Notes: generated by a model not told the origin, from the sequence alone. A stretch of DNA of 9,428 nt from an uncultured Clostridia bacterium (GCA_904502105.1 CAJGDF010000053.1:1-9428); one strand, 5' to 3'. Positions 1-5,983 are shown, counted from the stretch's first letter. Made by a program: numbers and translations.

Positions 1-396
1 GGCAAGAAGAATTCTTGCTTCGGCATGATCAGCATCAAATTCAAGACATTCTGTAAGAGACTGAACTGCCTTGGAATACTCTTTTTCTTCAAGAGATATT
101 ACGGCTTCATCATAATACTTATCGGCAAAGCCAAAAACATTTTTATCCTGTTGAAACATGAAATAAACAATTGAAAGAGCACCAAAAATAATAAATGTTA
201 TCGCAAAAGAATAATAAAATGTACGAAAATAATGATGTTTTATTCTTTCTGCCTTTTTATATTGATTCTTTAAATCTTTTTGTGTTTTTAAAGAAATGCG
301 ATCGTTGGAATCGGAGTCCGTTGAAACAGCGGAAACAGAAGCCAATTTTTTATCGGACAGAACCTTGTCTGTCTTCGCATTTTTTACGTTGCGCAT
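1..396 (-). CDS. Membrane-anchored TPR-repeat protein, C-terminus cut off by window edge
   Basis: Only the first 132 residues are inside the window; the frame stays open to base 1. The start is ATG at 396-394, preceded by an AAGAGGTG ribosome site about four bases upstream. Residues 1-57 are polar and rich in lysine and serine, so probably cytoplasmic. Residues about 58-81 form one strongly hydrophobic membrane segment (rich in F, Y, I, L). Residues about 92-132 (from DKYYDEA to HAEARILLA) have the alanine and tyrosine spacing of a tetratricopeptide repeat, so the exported or C-terminal part is probably a TPR scaffold. It begins 15 bases after the cytidine deaminase stop, so it is likely the seventh gene of the operon. 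TPR proteins mediate protein contacts; no specific partner can be named. The fold is inferred from one visible repeat and the length is unknown. Confidence 0.72.
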   Translation of the reverse strand, partial: MRNVKNAKTDKVLSDKKLASVSAVSTDSDSNDRISLKTQKDLKNQYKKAERIKHHYFRTFYYSFAITFIIFGALSIVYFMFQQDKNVFGFADKYYDEAVISLEEKEYSKAVQSLTECLEFDADHAEARILLA

Positions 397-411
397 GAAG
401 CACCTCTTAAT

Positions 412-801
412 TTATTTTGTGGTATAAGAAAAAGTAAACGGCATAATTTCTTCAAATGTTTTCTCAACACATGAGCCGTCTTCGGAGCAGATATAAAAAA
501 TAAAATCTTTATCGCAAAACTCCGCGAAAACTTGTCTGCAAACCCCGCATGGAAAGCACGGTTCGGATGACGAGCCGATAACGGCAATTGCTTTAAAATT
601 TCTTTTTCCTTGGGTTAAAGCAGAATACAAAGCTGCACGTTCAGCACACATTGTAGCCGGATAACTCATATTTTCTATATTGAAACCCGTATAAACAGTT
701 CCGTCATCACAAAGAAGAGCAGCCCCAACCTTAAAGCCCGAATACGGAGCATACGCTGATTCCCTTGCAGACATTGCTTTATTGATAAGTGTTGTTTTCA
801 T
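412..801 (-). CDS. cdd: Cytidine deaminase
   Basis: This is a cytosolic zinc enzyme that converts cytidine and deoxycytidine to uridine and deoxyuridine for pyrimidine salvage. At 129 residues it matches the short tetrameric family. Near the N-terminus is YAPYSGFKVGAAL, the family substrate-binding segment. CAER (C52, catalytic E54) and PCGVCRQ (C85, C88) supply the three zinc ligands and the proton shuttle. The start is ATG at 801-799, chosen because the distance to YAPYS matches known Cdd proteins. It has no clear ribosome site, so translation is probably coupled to the PHP gene, whose stop lies four bases upstream. A TTG at 813-811 with GGGG seven bases before it is an alternative that would overlap the PHP gene by eight bases. 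It is an unexpected partner for the redox-like genes upstream. Confidence 0.95.
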   Translation of the reverse strand: MKTTLINKAMSARESAYAPYSGFKVGAALLCDDGTVYTGFNIENMSYPATMCAERAALYSALTQGKRNFKAIAVIGSSSEPCFPCGVCRQVFAEFCDKDFIFYICSEDGSCVEKTFEEIMPFTFSYTTK

Positions 802-805
802 AATT

Positions 806-1522
806 TCAATCAATTTTCAGCCCCATAGTTTTCAAAGCATTAAAAACAGATGATACAGTTTTCTCATCAGCAAAAAGAGAATGATATTCTCTGTCAAAAA
901 ACATATCTATATTATGAGCATCTGACGACTGTATATACGGAACAGAAACAGCATCCGCAAGGGCTGAGTCTTTCCATACCTCAACAATCGGAAAGCCCAT
1001 ATAAGGATCGAGAACACCTAACACAGAACCGACAGAAAAAGAATCCCTGTCAATATGCGCAGGAATAGCAATTCCACCGTAAGCAGATACGAGCTCGTAA
1101 AGTCCGTATAGTTGAATACCGGAACCGACAAGAAGCATCTGTTCTTCTTCATATGTTGAACCGTCAGGTAAAATACAAATCTGATTTCCGAACACAGATC
1201 TGTTGTTCTTCATCGGAGGCATTGTTGATCTGACATATGATTCAAAATCAAGAGCATTATCAAGATCGTCAAAAAGACAAACAACGTGAATATCCTCGGA
1301 AGTTTGAAGTTCCATACCTGGAAGAACTATGATATCTTTATCCTCAGCATACTTAATTGCCGCAGCACAATTGCCTGAAATATTATGATCTGTTATAGCA
1401 ATGCAATCGAGTTCTTTGGCTATTGCACAGTCAACGATCATCTGCGGTGTCATTTCGTCATCCCCACATGGAGAAAGACATGAATGAATATGAAAATCGT
1501 AAAGAAGTTCGATTTTTTCCAT
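806..1522 (-). CDS. PHP-domain metal-dependent phosphoesterase
   Basis: This is a 238-residue PHP-superfamily protein, predicted to be a cytosolic phosphohydrolase with a two- or three-metal site. Visible ligands in family order are HxH in DFHIHSCLSPCGD (H11, H13), TDH (D45, H46), GMELQT (E71), H79, PAHID (H156) and SDAHN (D201, H203). This is the full PHP set, so it should be active. Substrates in the family range from nucleotides to histidinol phosphate, and this one cannot be assigned. ATG at 1522-1520 overlaps the preceding stop as TGATG, a classic coupled start. An in-frame GTG at 1525 is a close alternative, and AGGT upstream could serve either. As the fifth gene of the operon it may process a nucleotide or phosphorylated signal, which is inference from context. 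It is not the PHP domain of a DNA polymerase, being far too short. Confidence 0.88.
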   Translation of the reverse strand: MEKIELLYDFHIHSCLSPCGDDEMTPQMIVDCAIAKELDCIAITDHNISGNCAAAIKYAEDKDIIVLPGMELQTSEDIHVVCLFDDLDNALDFESYVRSTMPPMKNNRSVFGNQICILPDGSTYEEEQMLLVGSGIQLYGLYELVSAYGGIAIPAHIDRDSFSVGSVLGVLDPYMGFPIVEVWKDSALADAVSVPYIQSSDAHNIDMFFDREYHSLFADEKTVSSVFNALKTMGLKID

Positions 1523-1878
1523 CACAGAAGACCTGCTTGAATTTTATATAAATACACAGACATATCGGTAATCGGAAGATCAGTAGAAAGAAGAGATATC
1601 CCCATCGCTTCGCACTTTTGTTTGAGTGAATCCGTAACAGGTGTTCTGTCACAAACGATTATACAGGTAACATCAGCAATAGATGCAGGTGCAATTATAT
1701 TGGGATTTGAAAGAACAGTCAACCATGCGTCACCGCTTGCAGCATTGCCTATCCCATGGCTCAATAAATCCGTAGCAAAACCGCCTTCTATCAGACGTTC
1801 TCCGTCTTCCACGTATAATGCATTAACATTTCCTGAATCAATCAGTTCATTAACAGAGAAAGGTTTATCGTATTTCAC
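1522..1878 (-). CDS. DRTGG-domain protein (second copy in operon)
   Basis: This 118-residue, single-domain cytosolic protein resembles the DRTGG fold (Pfam DRTGG), which also occurs in phosphotransacetylase N-termini and CBS-containing pyrophosphatases as a probable ligand-binding regulatory module. The signature appears as DRTPV at residues 77-81, followed by a helix and SLLSTDLP. It aligns along its length with the first gene of the operon (shared pattern: (V/I)-K/N-E-L, then SD/TD-(L/M)-(L/M)-S, then NP, then CI(I/V)). The two are therefore diverged paralogues and could form a heteromer, which is inference. The start is GTG at 1878-1876. AAGGAGG lies eight bases upstream, inside the last codons of the hydrogenase-like gene, whose stop is one base away. 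The ATG at 1880 is immediately followed by TGA and cannot be the start. Confidence 0.82.
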   Translation of the reverse strand: MKYDKPFSVNELIDSGNVNALYVEDGERLIEGGFATDLLSHGIGNAASGDAWLTVLSNPNIIAPASIADVTCIIVCDRTPVTDSLKQKCEAMGISLLSTDLPITDMSVYLYKIQAGLL

Positions 1879-1879
1879 A

Positions 1880-3130
1880 TTATTTTCCTCCTTGCAGCTG
1901 CATTCTTACACACTGGTCAATAGACATTTCTTCATTTACAACATCTTCAGCAAAAGCTCTGCAGGTCGGAGCACCGCAAAGACCACAGTCTAACCCCGGA
2001 AGATTTTCATGAATGGAACGGACCTCCTTCAATTTGCGAAGGGCAACAGATCTGTCCACGTCAAGTCTGAAAACAGGAGTATATTCAAGTTTTGTTGTCC
2101 ACATAAAATCATCGATAGAATTATCTCTTTGATCAAAACGGTTAAGAGATACGGGAAGATATTTACGCAGAGTATGTATTTTAGCTCTTGCAACAAAAGG
2201 ATTTTCAACATTAAGAACGCCACCAACACAACCGCCGGCACACGCGTTTAGTTCAATGAATTCAAGCCCGTTAAGTTTGTCGTCCTCAAGCTCTTCAAGG
2301 ACCTTTATAACATTTTCAATACCGTCGGCAGCAAGATATTTATCTCGAAGCAGTGCTGAGGATTCACCGCCTGAAGAAGCCCAGCTGATGCCAACAAGGC
2401 CTGAAGAAGAAAGCTGTTGGGGAACAGCTATATCCCCCATTGCAGGAACAAGACGCATGTAAACGTCGCTTGCACTAAGTACCCCATCTATCAGCATTTC
2501 ATTATGACCTATCGGATATTTGGCGGAAGTAACCTTTGCGGGACACGGTGAAATAAAGAAAATACCTATTTCTTTCGGATCAAAACCGGTTATTTCAACG
2601 GCTTCCTCCCTCGCCTTCTTCGCCGCTATCTCAACAGGAGCAAGAACGGGAAGCAGATTTTCGCAAAGATTAGGAAAACGTACTGCAATAAGCTTTTCAA
2701 CAGCAGGACAAGCGGAGCTTATACAAGGCTTCTTTATATTTTCCTTTGAAAGGATTTTTCTTGTTAAATCCGAGATTATTTCCGCAGAACGTGAAACCTC
2801 CCAGACATCATCAAAACCGATCATTTTAAGACCGGTAAGAACATAATCTATATCGGTAAGATTATTAAACTGTCCATAAAGAGACGGTGCGGGCAGTGCA
2901 ACTTTATATTTATAATTGTAAATCGTATTAAAACTGTCGTAGACTGCTTTTTTCGCATGATTATGACAAATGCGTATACATTCACCGCAATCTATACAGC
3001 GATCTTCTATTATGTGAGCTTTACCGTTACGGACACGAATAGCCTCCGTTGGGCAACGCTTCATACAGTTAATGCAACCCTTACACTTTGCTTTGTCAAG
3101 AGTTACCGAATGACTGAAAACAGTAGACAC
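1880..3130 (-). CDS. Iron-hydrogenase-like (HydS-type) sensor protein with ferredoxin and Fe-S domains
   Basis: This cytosolic protein of about 416 residues has three modules (numbering one higher than from the GTG start). Residues 12-60 are a two-[4Fe-4S] ferredoxin domain (C17, C20, C23, C27; C46, C49, C52, C56). Residues about 75-330 are an iron-hydrogenase large-subunit C-terminal domain. Residues about 380-410 carry a further Fe-S motif, CGLCGAPTC plus C408. The four H-cluster cysteines appear kept: SSACP (C142), SPCPAK (C197, K200) and NACAGGCVGG (C298, C302). The residue before C142, a proton-relay cysteine in catalytic enzymes, is alanine, and the methionines of the second and third motifs are S195 and N296. 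This resembles group C (sensory) hydrogenases, but no PAS domain follows. GTG at 3130-3128 is the likely start, with GGAGG six bases upstream; TTG at 3133 would be too close. It may sense hydrogen or redox state, which is inference. Confidence 0.85.
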   Translation of the reverse strand: MSTVFSHSVTLDKAKCKGCINCMKRCPTEAIRVRNGKAHIIEDRCIDCGECIRICHNHAKKAVYDSFNTIYNYKYKVALPAPSLYGQFNNLTDIDYVLTGLKMIGFDDVWEVSRSAEIISDLTRKILSKENIKKPCISSACPAVEKLIAVRFPNLCENLLPVLAPVEIAAKKAREEAVEITGFDPKEIGIFFISPCPAKVTSAKYPIGHNEMLIDGVLSASDVYMRLVPAMGDIAVPQQLSSSGLVGISWASSGGESSALLRDKYLAADGIENVIKVLEELEDDKLNGLEFIELNACAGGCVGGVLNVENPFVARAKIHTLRKYLPVSLNRFDQRDNSIDDFMWTTKLEYTPVFRLDVDRSVALRKLKEVRSIHENLPGLDCGLCGAPTCRAFAEDVVNEEMSIDQCVRMQLQGGK

Positions 3131-3168
3131 CAAATCCCTCCGTTCTTTAAGGTCAATTTAATTATAAT

Positions 3169-3591
3169 TCAGATATTTATACGCATTGTTATGGTGGTAC
3201 CTTCTCCAACTTCGGTATCTATTCTCATATCATCAGAATATTTTTTCATATTGGGAAGACCCATACCGGCACCAAAGCCGAGTGCACGAATATTATCGGG
3301 TGCCGTAGACCAACCTTCCTGCATTGCTTTTTCAACATCAGGAATACCAGGGCCTTTATCGGCAAGAACAATTTCTATATAGTCATCTGCAACTGTAATA
3401 TCTGCAACGCCGCCACCGGCATGAATTACCATATTTATCTCGCCTTCATACATAGCAACAGCAGCTTTTCTTATTGCGTTTGCATCAATACCAAGTTGAC
3501 GGAGGACTCTTTTGACATCGGATGACGCTGCACCTGCAGCCATAAAGTTATCGCCATCAACATCATAGTGAAGTTTCAATATTTCAGACAT
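3169..3591 (-). CDS. RsbT/RsbW-like GHKL ATP-binding protein (anti-sigma/serine kinase family)
   Basis: This 140-residue protein is a single histidine-kinase-type ATPase domain without a dimerisation or phosphoacceptor domain. That is the size and layout of the switch kinases RsbT, RsbW and SpoIIAB. The ATP site is visible: the N box around E49 to N53 (YEGEINMVIHA), the G1 box DKGPGI (residues 78-83) and the G2 box GFGAGMGLPNMKK (from 105). The closing GEGTTITMRI strand is typical. Known relatives phosphorylate serine on a partner or bind sigma factors, but no STAS-domain partner or sigma factor is in the window. ATG at 3591-3589 has GGGGGAG five bases upstream. It starts 21 bases after the first DRTGG gene and ends about 38 bases before the hydrogenase-like gene, so it probably relays that sensor's state. 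That role is inferred from context only. Confidence 0.88.
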   Translation of the reverse strand: MSEILKLHYDVDGDNFMAAGAASSDVKRVLRQLGIDANAIRKAAVAMYEGEINMVIHAGGGVADITVADDYIEIVLADKGPGIPDVEKAMQEGWSTAPDNIRALGFGAGMGLPNMKKYSDDMRIDTEVGEGTTITMRINI

Positions 3592-3612
3592 TTATACTCC
3601 CCCGTTCAAGTT

Positions 3613-3966
3613 TCAGTTTAAAGTCTTTGTGCCGCCCAGACCGTTTTCATAAAGTTTTCCGCAGGCAGGAAACATTCTTTCTGCCGTTGTTAGAACAACT
3701 ATATCGCTTTCTTTTGCGAGAGAAACGATCATAGAATCGGGAACTTTGCCCCTTACAAAAACGATACAACGAATATCCATCATCTCAGCGGTTCTGACGA
3801 CCTGAGGATTAACAAGACCTGTCAAAAGAACTGCCTGATCCTTAACAAATGCAAGAACGTCACTCATCATATCGGATCCGCAGGCAGAATAGACCTGTGT
3901 ATCAAGAAGATCTTCTCCGCAAAGAACATTCGCATTAAGGAGTTCTTTAATAGTTGAAATTTTCAT
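3613..3966 (-). CDS. DRTGG-domain protein (first gene of the operon)
   Basis: This is a single-domain cytosolic protein of 117 residues (125 if ATG at 3990 is used). Its pattern (TIKELL, CGEDLLDTQV, SDMMSDVL, NPQVV, CIVFVRGKVPD, VLTT) follows the small DRTGG proteins of Clostridia and aligns with the fourth gene here. The signature position reads RGKVP instead of DRTPV, so ligand specificity may differ from its paralogue. ATG at 3966-3964 was chosen because the family begins just before the KELL segment. The only purine-rich site, AAAGGA, lies about 15 bases upstream, which is long, and the 3990 start has no clear site, so the choice is open. It is first behind the promoter at 4108-4136. Proteins of this kind are known to lie beside hydrogenase and NuoE/F-like genes in Clostridia, without an established biochemical function. 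Confidence 0.75.
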   Translation of the reverse strand: MKISTIKELLNANVLCGEDLLDTQVYSACGSDMMSDVLAFVKDQAVLLTGLVNPQVVRTAEMMDIRCIVFVRGKVPDSMIVSLAKESDIVVLTTAERMFPACGKLYENGLGGTKTLN

Positions 3967-4107
3967 ATAACGATCACTGATTCCTTTCATTATAATTTAG
4001 GATCTGTTGTTAAATATATTATATCTAATTTTTGGAAAAACAGGAAAGATTAACTCACATTTTTCTGTAAAACACATAAATTATAATATTAGAGCTATAT
4101 ATTTCAT

Positions 4108-4136
4108 ATTATATCACACTAATAAAAAAAAGTCAA
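4108..4136 (-). promoter_or_regulatory. Sigma-A-type promoter of the redox-sensor operon
   Basis: Read on the minus strand, TTGACT (4136-4131) is separated by exactly 17 bases from a perfect TATAAT (4113-4108). Transcription should start near 4101, giving a leader of about 110-135 bases before the first DRTGG gene. It is the only strong promoter seen upstream of the seven minus-strand genes, all of which are closely spaced. A second TATAAT-like stretch lies nearer the gene but has no convincing -35 box. No obvious operator palindrome was seen. Confidence 0.8.
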
Positions 4137-4204
4137 TAAATTTTATTGCAGAAACATAAGTTATTCACGTGGACACATATTGATTATTTCCATTTTTTTT
4201 GGGA

Positions 4205-4233
4205 TTGTCAAAACTTAAAAAATTTTATATAAT
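4205..4233 (+). promoter_or_regulatory. mecA: Sigma-A-type promoter of the MecA-like gene
   Basis: TTGTCA (4205-4210), a 17-base spacer and a perfect TATAAT (4228-4233) predict a start near 4240, about 30 bases before the ATG. It is divergent from the redox-operon promoter, with about 70 bases between the two -35 boxes, so one bound regulator could affect both. That is only a possibility from spacing. Confidence 0.8.
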
Positions 4234-4270
4234 ATAAATATAAAAGTAATCTGCTTACACGGAGGAGAAT

Positions 4271-4795
4271 ATGCTGATCGAGCAGTTAGATGAAAACAAA
4301 ATAAAGGTCACTGTTGATACGGATGACCAGGAAGAATACGGGGTTACATACGAATCAATGGCATACAGTGATTGCAACACAAGAAAGTTATGTGAAACGA
4401 TAATGGAAAGGGCAAAAACAGAGATCGGGTTCAATATCAACGGTGCGAAGCTTCTTGTTGAAGCAAGAAAAAGCATCGACGGTTCGGTCACACTCGTTCT
4501 GTCCAAAATACTGTCATGCGACGAAACAAAAGAAGAACTGTTCGGTCAGACAATCTCGTTCAGCTCATTTGATGACATATGTGATTGCAGAACATTGTTT
4601 GAAAGCTATAAAGATATAATAACCGCAACAGACATTTACTGTATTTCGAACATATATTATTTATATTTTGAGTTGATTTGCAAAAAGAAACAGGCAATCG
4701 GTTTTTTGCGTTCAATCTTGGAATACGGAGAAAAATCCGATATATCTCACGAGTATTTAAAAGAACACGGAACAAAAGTATTACTCAATAATTAA
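4271..4795 (+). CDS. mecA: MecA-family adaptor protein for the ClpC protease system
   Basis: MecA proteins bind substrates with one end and load them onto the ClpC ATPase for unfolding or ClpCP degradation; in Bacillus subtilis MecA controls competence factor ComK. This 174-residue protein shows the two-ended family plan. The N-terminal domain (1-80) begins MLIEQLDENKIKVTV, with helices and VEARKSIDGSVTLVLSK matching the first beta-rich unit. The C-terminal, ClpC-binding-like domain (about 97-174) has FDDICDCRTLFESY, then SNIYYLYFE, and ends EYGEKSDISHEYLKEHG, close to the known ending of MecA. The linker (about 80-97) is short, making the protein shorter than the roughly 218-residue Bacillus protein. 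GGAGGAG lies just upstream of the ATG. It is monocistronic, with its own promoter and terminator. The family is clear, but substrates are unknown and orthology to Bacillus MecA is not shown. Confidence 0.87.
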   Translation: MLIEQLDENKIKVTVDTDDQEEYGVTYESMAYSDCNTRKLCETIMERAKTEIGFNINGAKLLVEARKSIDGSVTLVLSKILSCDETKEELFGQTISFSSFDDICDCRTLFESYKDIITATDIYCISNIYYLYFELICKKKQAIGFLRSILEYGEKSDISHEYLKEHGTKVLLNN

Positions 4796-4802
4796 TAAAA
4801 CT

Positions 4803-4836
4803 AAGCTTTTGCGGAATTACACCGTAAAAGCTTTTT
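4803..4836 (+). terminator. Rho-independent terminator of the MecA-like gene
   Basis: A 12-base-pair stem, AAGCTTTTGCGG (4803-4814) with CCGTAAAAGCTT (4822-4833) and one G-T wobble, encloses a seven-base loop and runs into a short T tract (4832-4836). It begins eight bases after the stop codon. Confidence 0.85.
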
Positions 4837-4857
4837 CAATTTATAGCTCAAAAATAC

Positions 4858-4886
4858 TTGATTTTTTCAGTCAAGTGTAGTATAAT
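4858..4886 (+). promoter_or_regulatory. Sigma-A-type promoter of the amidohydrolase gene, with overlapping inverted repeat
   Basis: TTGATT (4858-4863), a 17-base spacer and TATAAT (4881-4886) place the start near 4893, about 32 bases before the ATG. An inverted repeat, ACTTGA (4856-4861) and TCAAGT (4871-4876), covers the -35 box and spacer. It could be a repressor site, but six-base arms may arise by chance. Confidence 0.8.
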
Positions 4887-4924
4887 AAGCGAAAGATTGC
4901 ATACGTATATTCGGAGGAATATAA

Positions 4925-5755
4925 ATGACAGAATACAAAGGACAAATAATAGATGTCCATACACATATCTTTCCAGAAAAAATAGCAGCAAAAGCAACTG
5001 CTTCGATCGGAGACTTTTACGATCTTGCTATGGCAAGTGTAGGACTTCGTCATCTTCTCGAAGAAGAGATGCAGAAAGCCGGCGTAAGACATTGTTTTTT
5101 GCTTTCAACGGCAACTGTTAAAAGCCAGGTTTGCCCCATAAACGATTTTCTTATAGAAACAATGAAAACATCAGACAATAAATTTACCGCATTCGGAACT
5201 ATTCATGTTGAAACAGAAAATGCAGTTGACGAAGTTGACAGAATAAGAAAAAACGGAATTACAGGCATAAAGTTCCATAATGATTTTCAGCGTTTTGCTG
5301 TAGATGACCCGAGAATCTTTCCCGTATACGAAAAAGCACAAGCCGAAAAGATACCGATCATGTTCCATGCAGGAGATAAAAGATACAACTACACAAATCC
5401 CGATAAATTTGTTAAACTATCAAAACTTTTTCCTAATTTGATCGTTATCGCTTCTCATTTTGGTGCTTACAGTGAATGGGACAAAATAAATGATGAATAT
5501 CTTGAGACAAATCATTATTTTGATACATCTTCGGCTTTTTTTGAACTTCCTTTTGATAAAGCACGAGAGATAATAAAACGACACGGTGAAGATAAATTCC
5601 TTTTTGGATCGGATTTTCCGATGTGGTTTGCAACAAACGAGCTCAAAAACATAGAAAAACTCGGACTTTCTCCCGAAACGACAGAAAAAATACTGTTCAA
5701 GAATGCAGAAAAGCTGCTTGAAAAGGTTGGCAAGCCTTTAAGTATGTCAAAATAA
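4925..5755 (+). CDS. Amidohydrolase-family metal-dependent hydrolase
   Basis: This 276-residue cytosolic TIM-barrel protein belongs to the Amidohydro_2 group (COG2159-like), whose members hydrolyse or decarboxylate small ring or carboxylate substrates. Metal-site candidates are visible in order: DVHTH (H12, H14), FHAGD (H148), ASHFG (H178) and FGSDFPMW (D230). GIKFHNDF (K116, H118) lies at the usual mid-barrel strand. FKNAEKLL near the C-terminus is the family's closing helix. There is no signal peptide. Full-length for the group, with no lost residues seen. The start is ATG at 4925 with GGAGGA seven bases upstream. It has its own promoter and no partner genes on its strand, so the substrate cannot be guessed from context. 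No convincing terminator follows its stop before the tRNA promoter. Confidence 0.9.
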   Translation: MTEYKGQIIDVHTHIFPEKIAAKATASIGDFYDLAMASVGLRHLLEEEMQKAGVRHCFLLSTATVKSQVCPINDFLIETMKTSDNKFTAFGTIHVETENAVDEVDRIRKNGITGIKFHNDFQRFAVDDPRIFPVYEKAQAEKIPIMFHAGDKRYNYTNPDKFVKLSKLFPNLIVIASHFGAYSEWDKINDEYLETNHYFDTSSAFFELPFDKAREIIKRHGEDKFLFGSDFPMWFATNELKNIEKLGLSPETTEKILFKNAEKLLEKVGKPLSMSK

Positions 5756-5762
5756 ATTCACA

Positions 5763-5776
5763 GTCAATATATTGAC
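5763..5776. repeat. Perfect 14-base palindrome over the tRNA promoter -35 box
   Basis: GTCAATATATTGAC is its own reverse complement. Its right half contains the first five bases of the TTGACA box at 5772-5777. It could be an operator, or it may result from the -35 sequence meeting a chance mirror copy. The same right half gives a TTGAC on the minus strand, but no good minus-strand -10 box follows. Confidence 0.6.
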
Positions 5777-5800
5777 AAACAAATAAAAATATAGTATAAT
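5772..5800 (+). promoter_or_regulatory. Consensus promoter of tRNA-Val
   Basis: TTGACA (5772-5777), a 17-base spacer and TATAAT (5795-5800) match the full sigma-A consensus. Transcription should begin near 5807, about 25 bases before the tRNA. Such strength is usual for stable RNA genes. Confidence 0.9.
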
Positions 5801-5831
5801 ATTTAGGCTGTTCAACAGAACAGTTCTATAC

Positions 5832-5907
5832 GGACGGTTAGCTCAGCTGGTAGAGCATTCGCTTGACGTGCGAAGGGTCAGGGATTCGAGCTCCTTACCG
5901 TCCACCA
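5832..5907 (+). tRNA. tRNA-Val, anticodon GAC
   Basis: A full cloverleaf can be folded by eye. The acceptor stem GGACGGT pairs perfectly with ACCGTCC. The D arm is GCTC/GAGC, with GG in the loop. The anticodon stem is TTCGC/GCGAA, with loop TTGACGT placing GAC at positions 34-36. The T arm is AGGGA/TCCTT with one G-T pair and loop TTCGAGC. The discriminator base is A, and CCA is encoded in the DNA (5905-5907). Anticodon GAC reads valine codon GUC and, by wobble at G34, GUU. It is a single-gene unit with its own promoter and terminator. No duplicated 3' end or integrase was seen, so there is no sign of an integrated element. Confidence 0.96.
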
Positions 5908-5908
5908 A

Positions 5909-5937
5909 GACCTCTGATAATTCAGAGGTCTTTTTTT
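5909..5937 (+). terminator. Strong Rho-independent terminator of tRNA-Val
   Basis: A perfect nine-base-pair stem, GACCTCTGA (5909-5917) with TCAGAGGTC (5922-5930), closes a TAAT loop and is followed by seven Ts (5931-5937). It begins two bases after the encoded CCA. Confidence 0.93.
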
Positions 5938-5945
5938 ATACAAAT

Positions 5946-5970
5946 AACCCCCGATCATAAATCGGGGGTT
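5946..5970 (-). terminator. Terminator downstream of the sulfatase gene
   Basis: A perfect ten-base-pair inverted repeat, AACCCCCGAT (5946-5955) with ATCGGGGGTT (5961-5970), has a five-base loop. It lies 13 bases after the sulfatase stop on the minus strand. The following minus-strand sequence, TTATTTGTATA, is a broken T tract, so strength rests on the GC-rich stem. It is back to back with the tRNA terminator, so the two convergent units are well insulated. Confidence 0.78.
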
Positions 5971-5983
5971 AATATTTTGTTAG

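Noticed and set aside
195..398. Small plus-strand open frame near the left edge
   Set aside because: It is antisense to the TPR protein, which has a start, ribosome site and membrane segment.
1622..1993. Plus-strand open frame of 123 codons
   Set aside because: It is antisense to the second DRTGG gene and the end of the hydrogenase-like gene, both of which have clear family motifs and ribosome sites.
2957..3382. Plus-strand open frame of 141 codons
   Set aside because: It runs antisense across the ends of the hydrogenase-like and ATPase genes, has no ribosome site, and its translation shows no domain pattern.
3967..4107. Riboswitch in the leader of the sensor operon
   Set aside because: The leader of about 110-135 bases is AT-rich and no known riboswitch core or strong stem was recognised.
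5832..5970. tRNA-Val as an integration site for a mobile element
   Set aside because: No repeated copy of the tRNA 3' end, integrase or foreign-looking gene was found; the two hairpins behind it are ordinary terminators.
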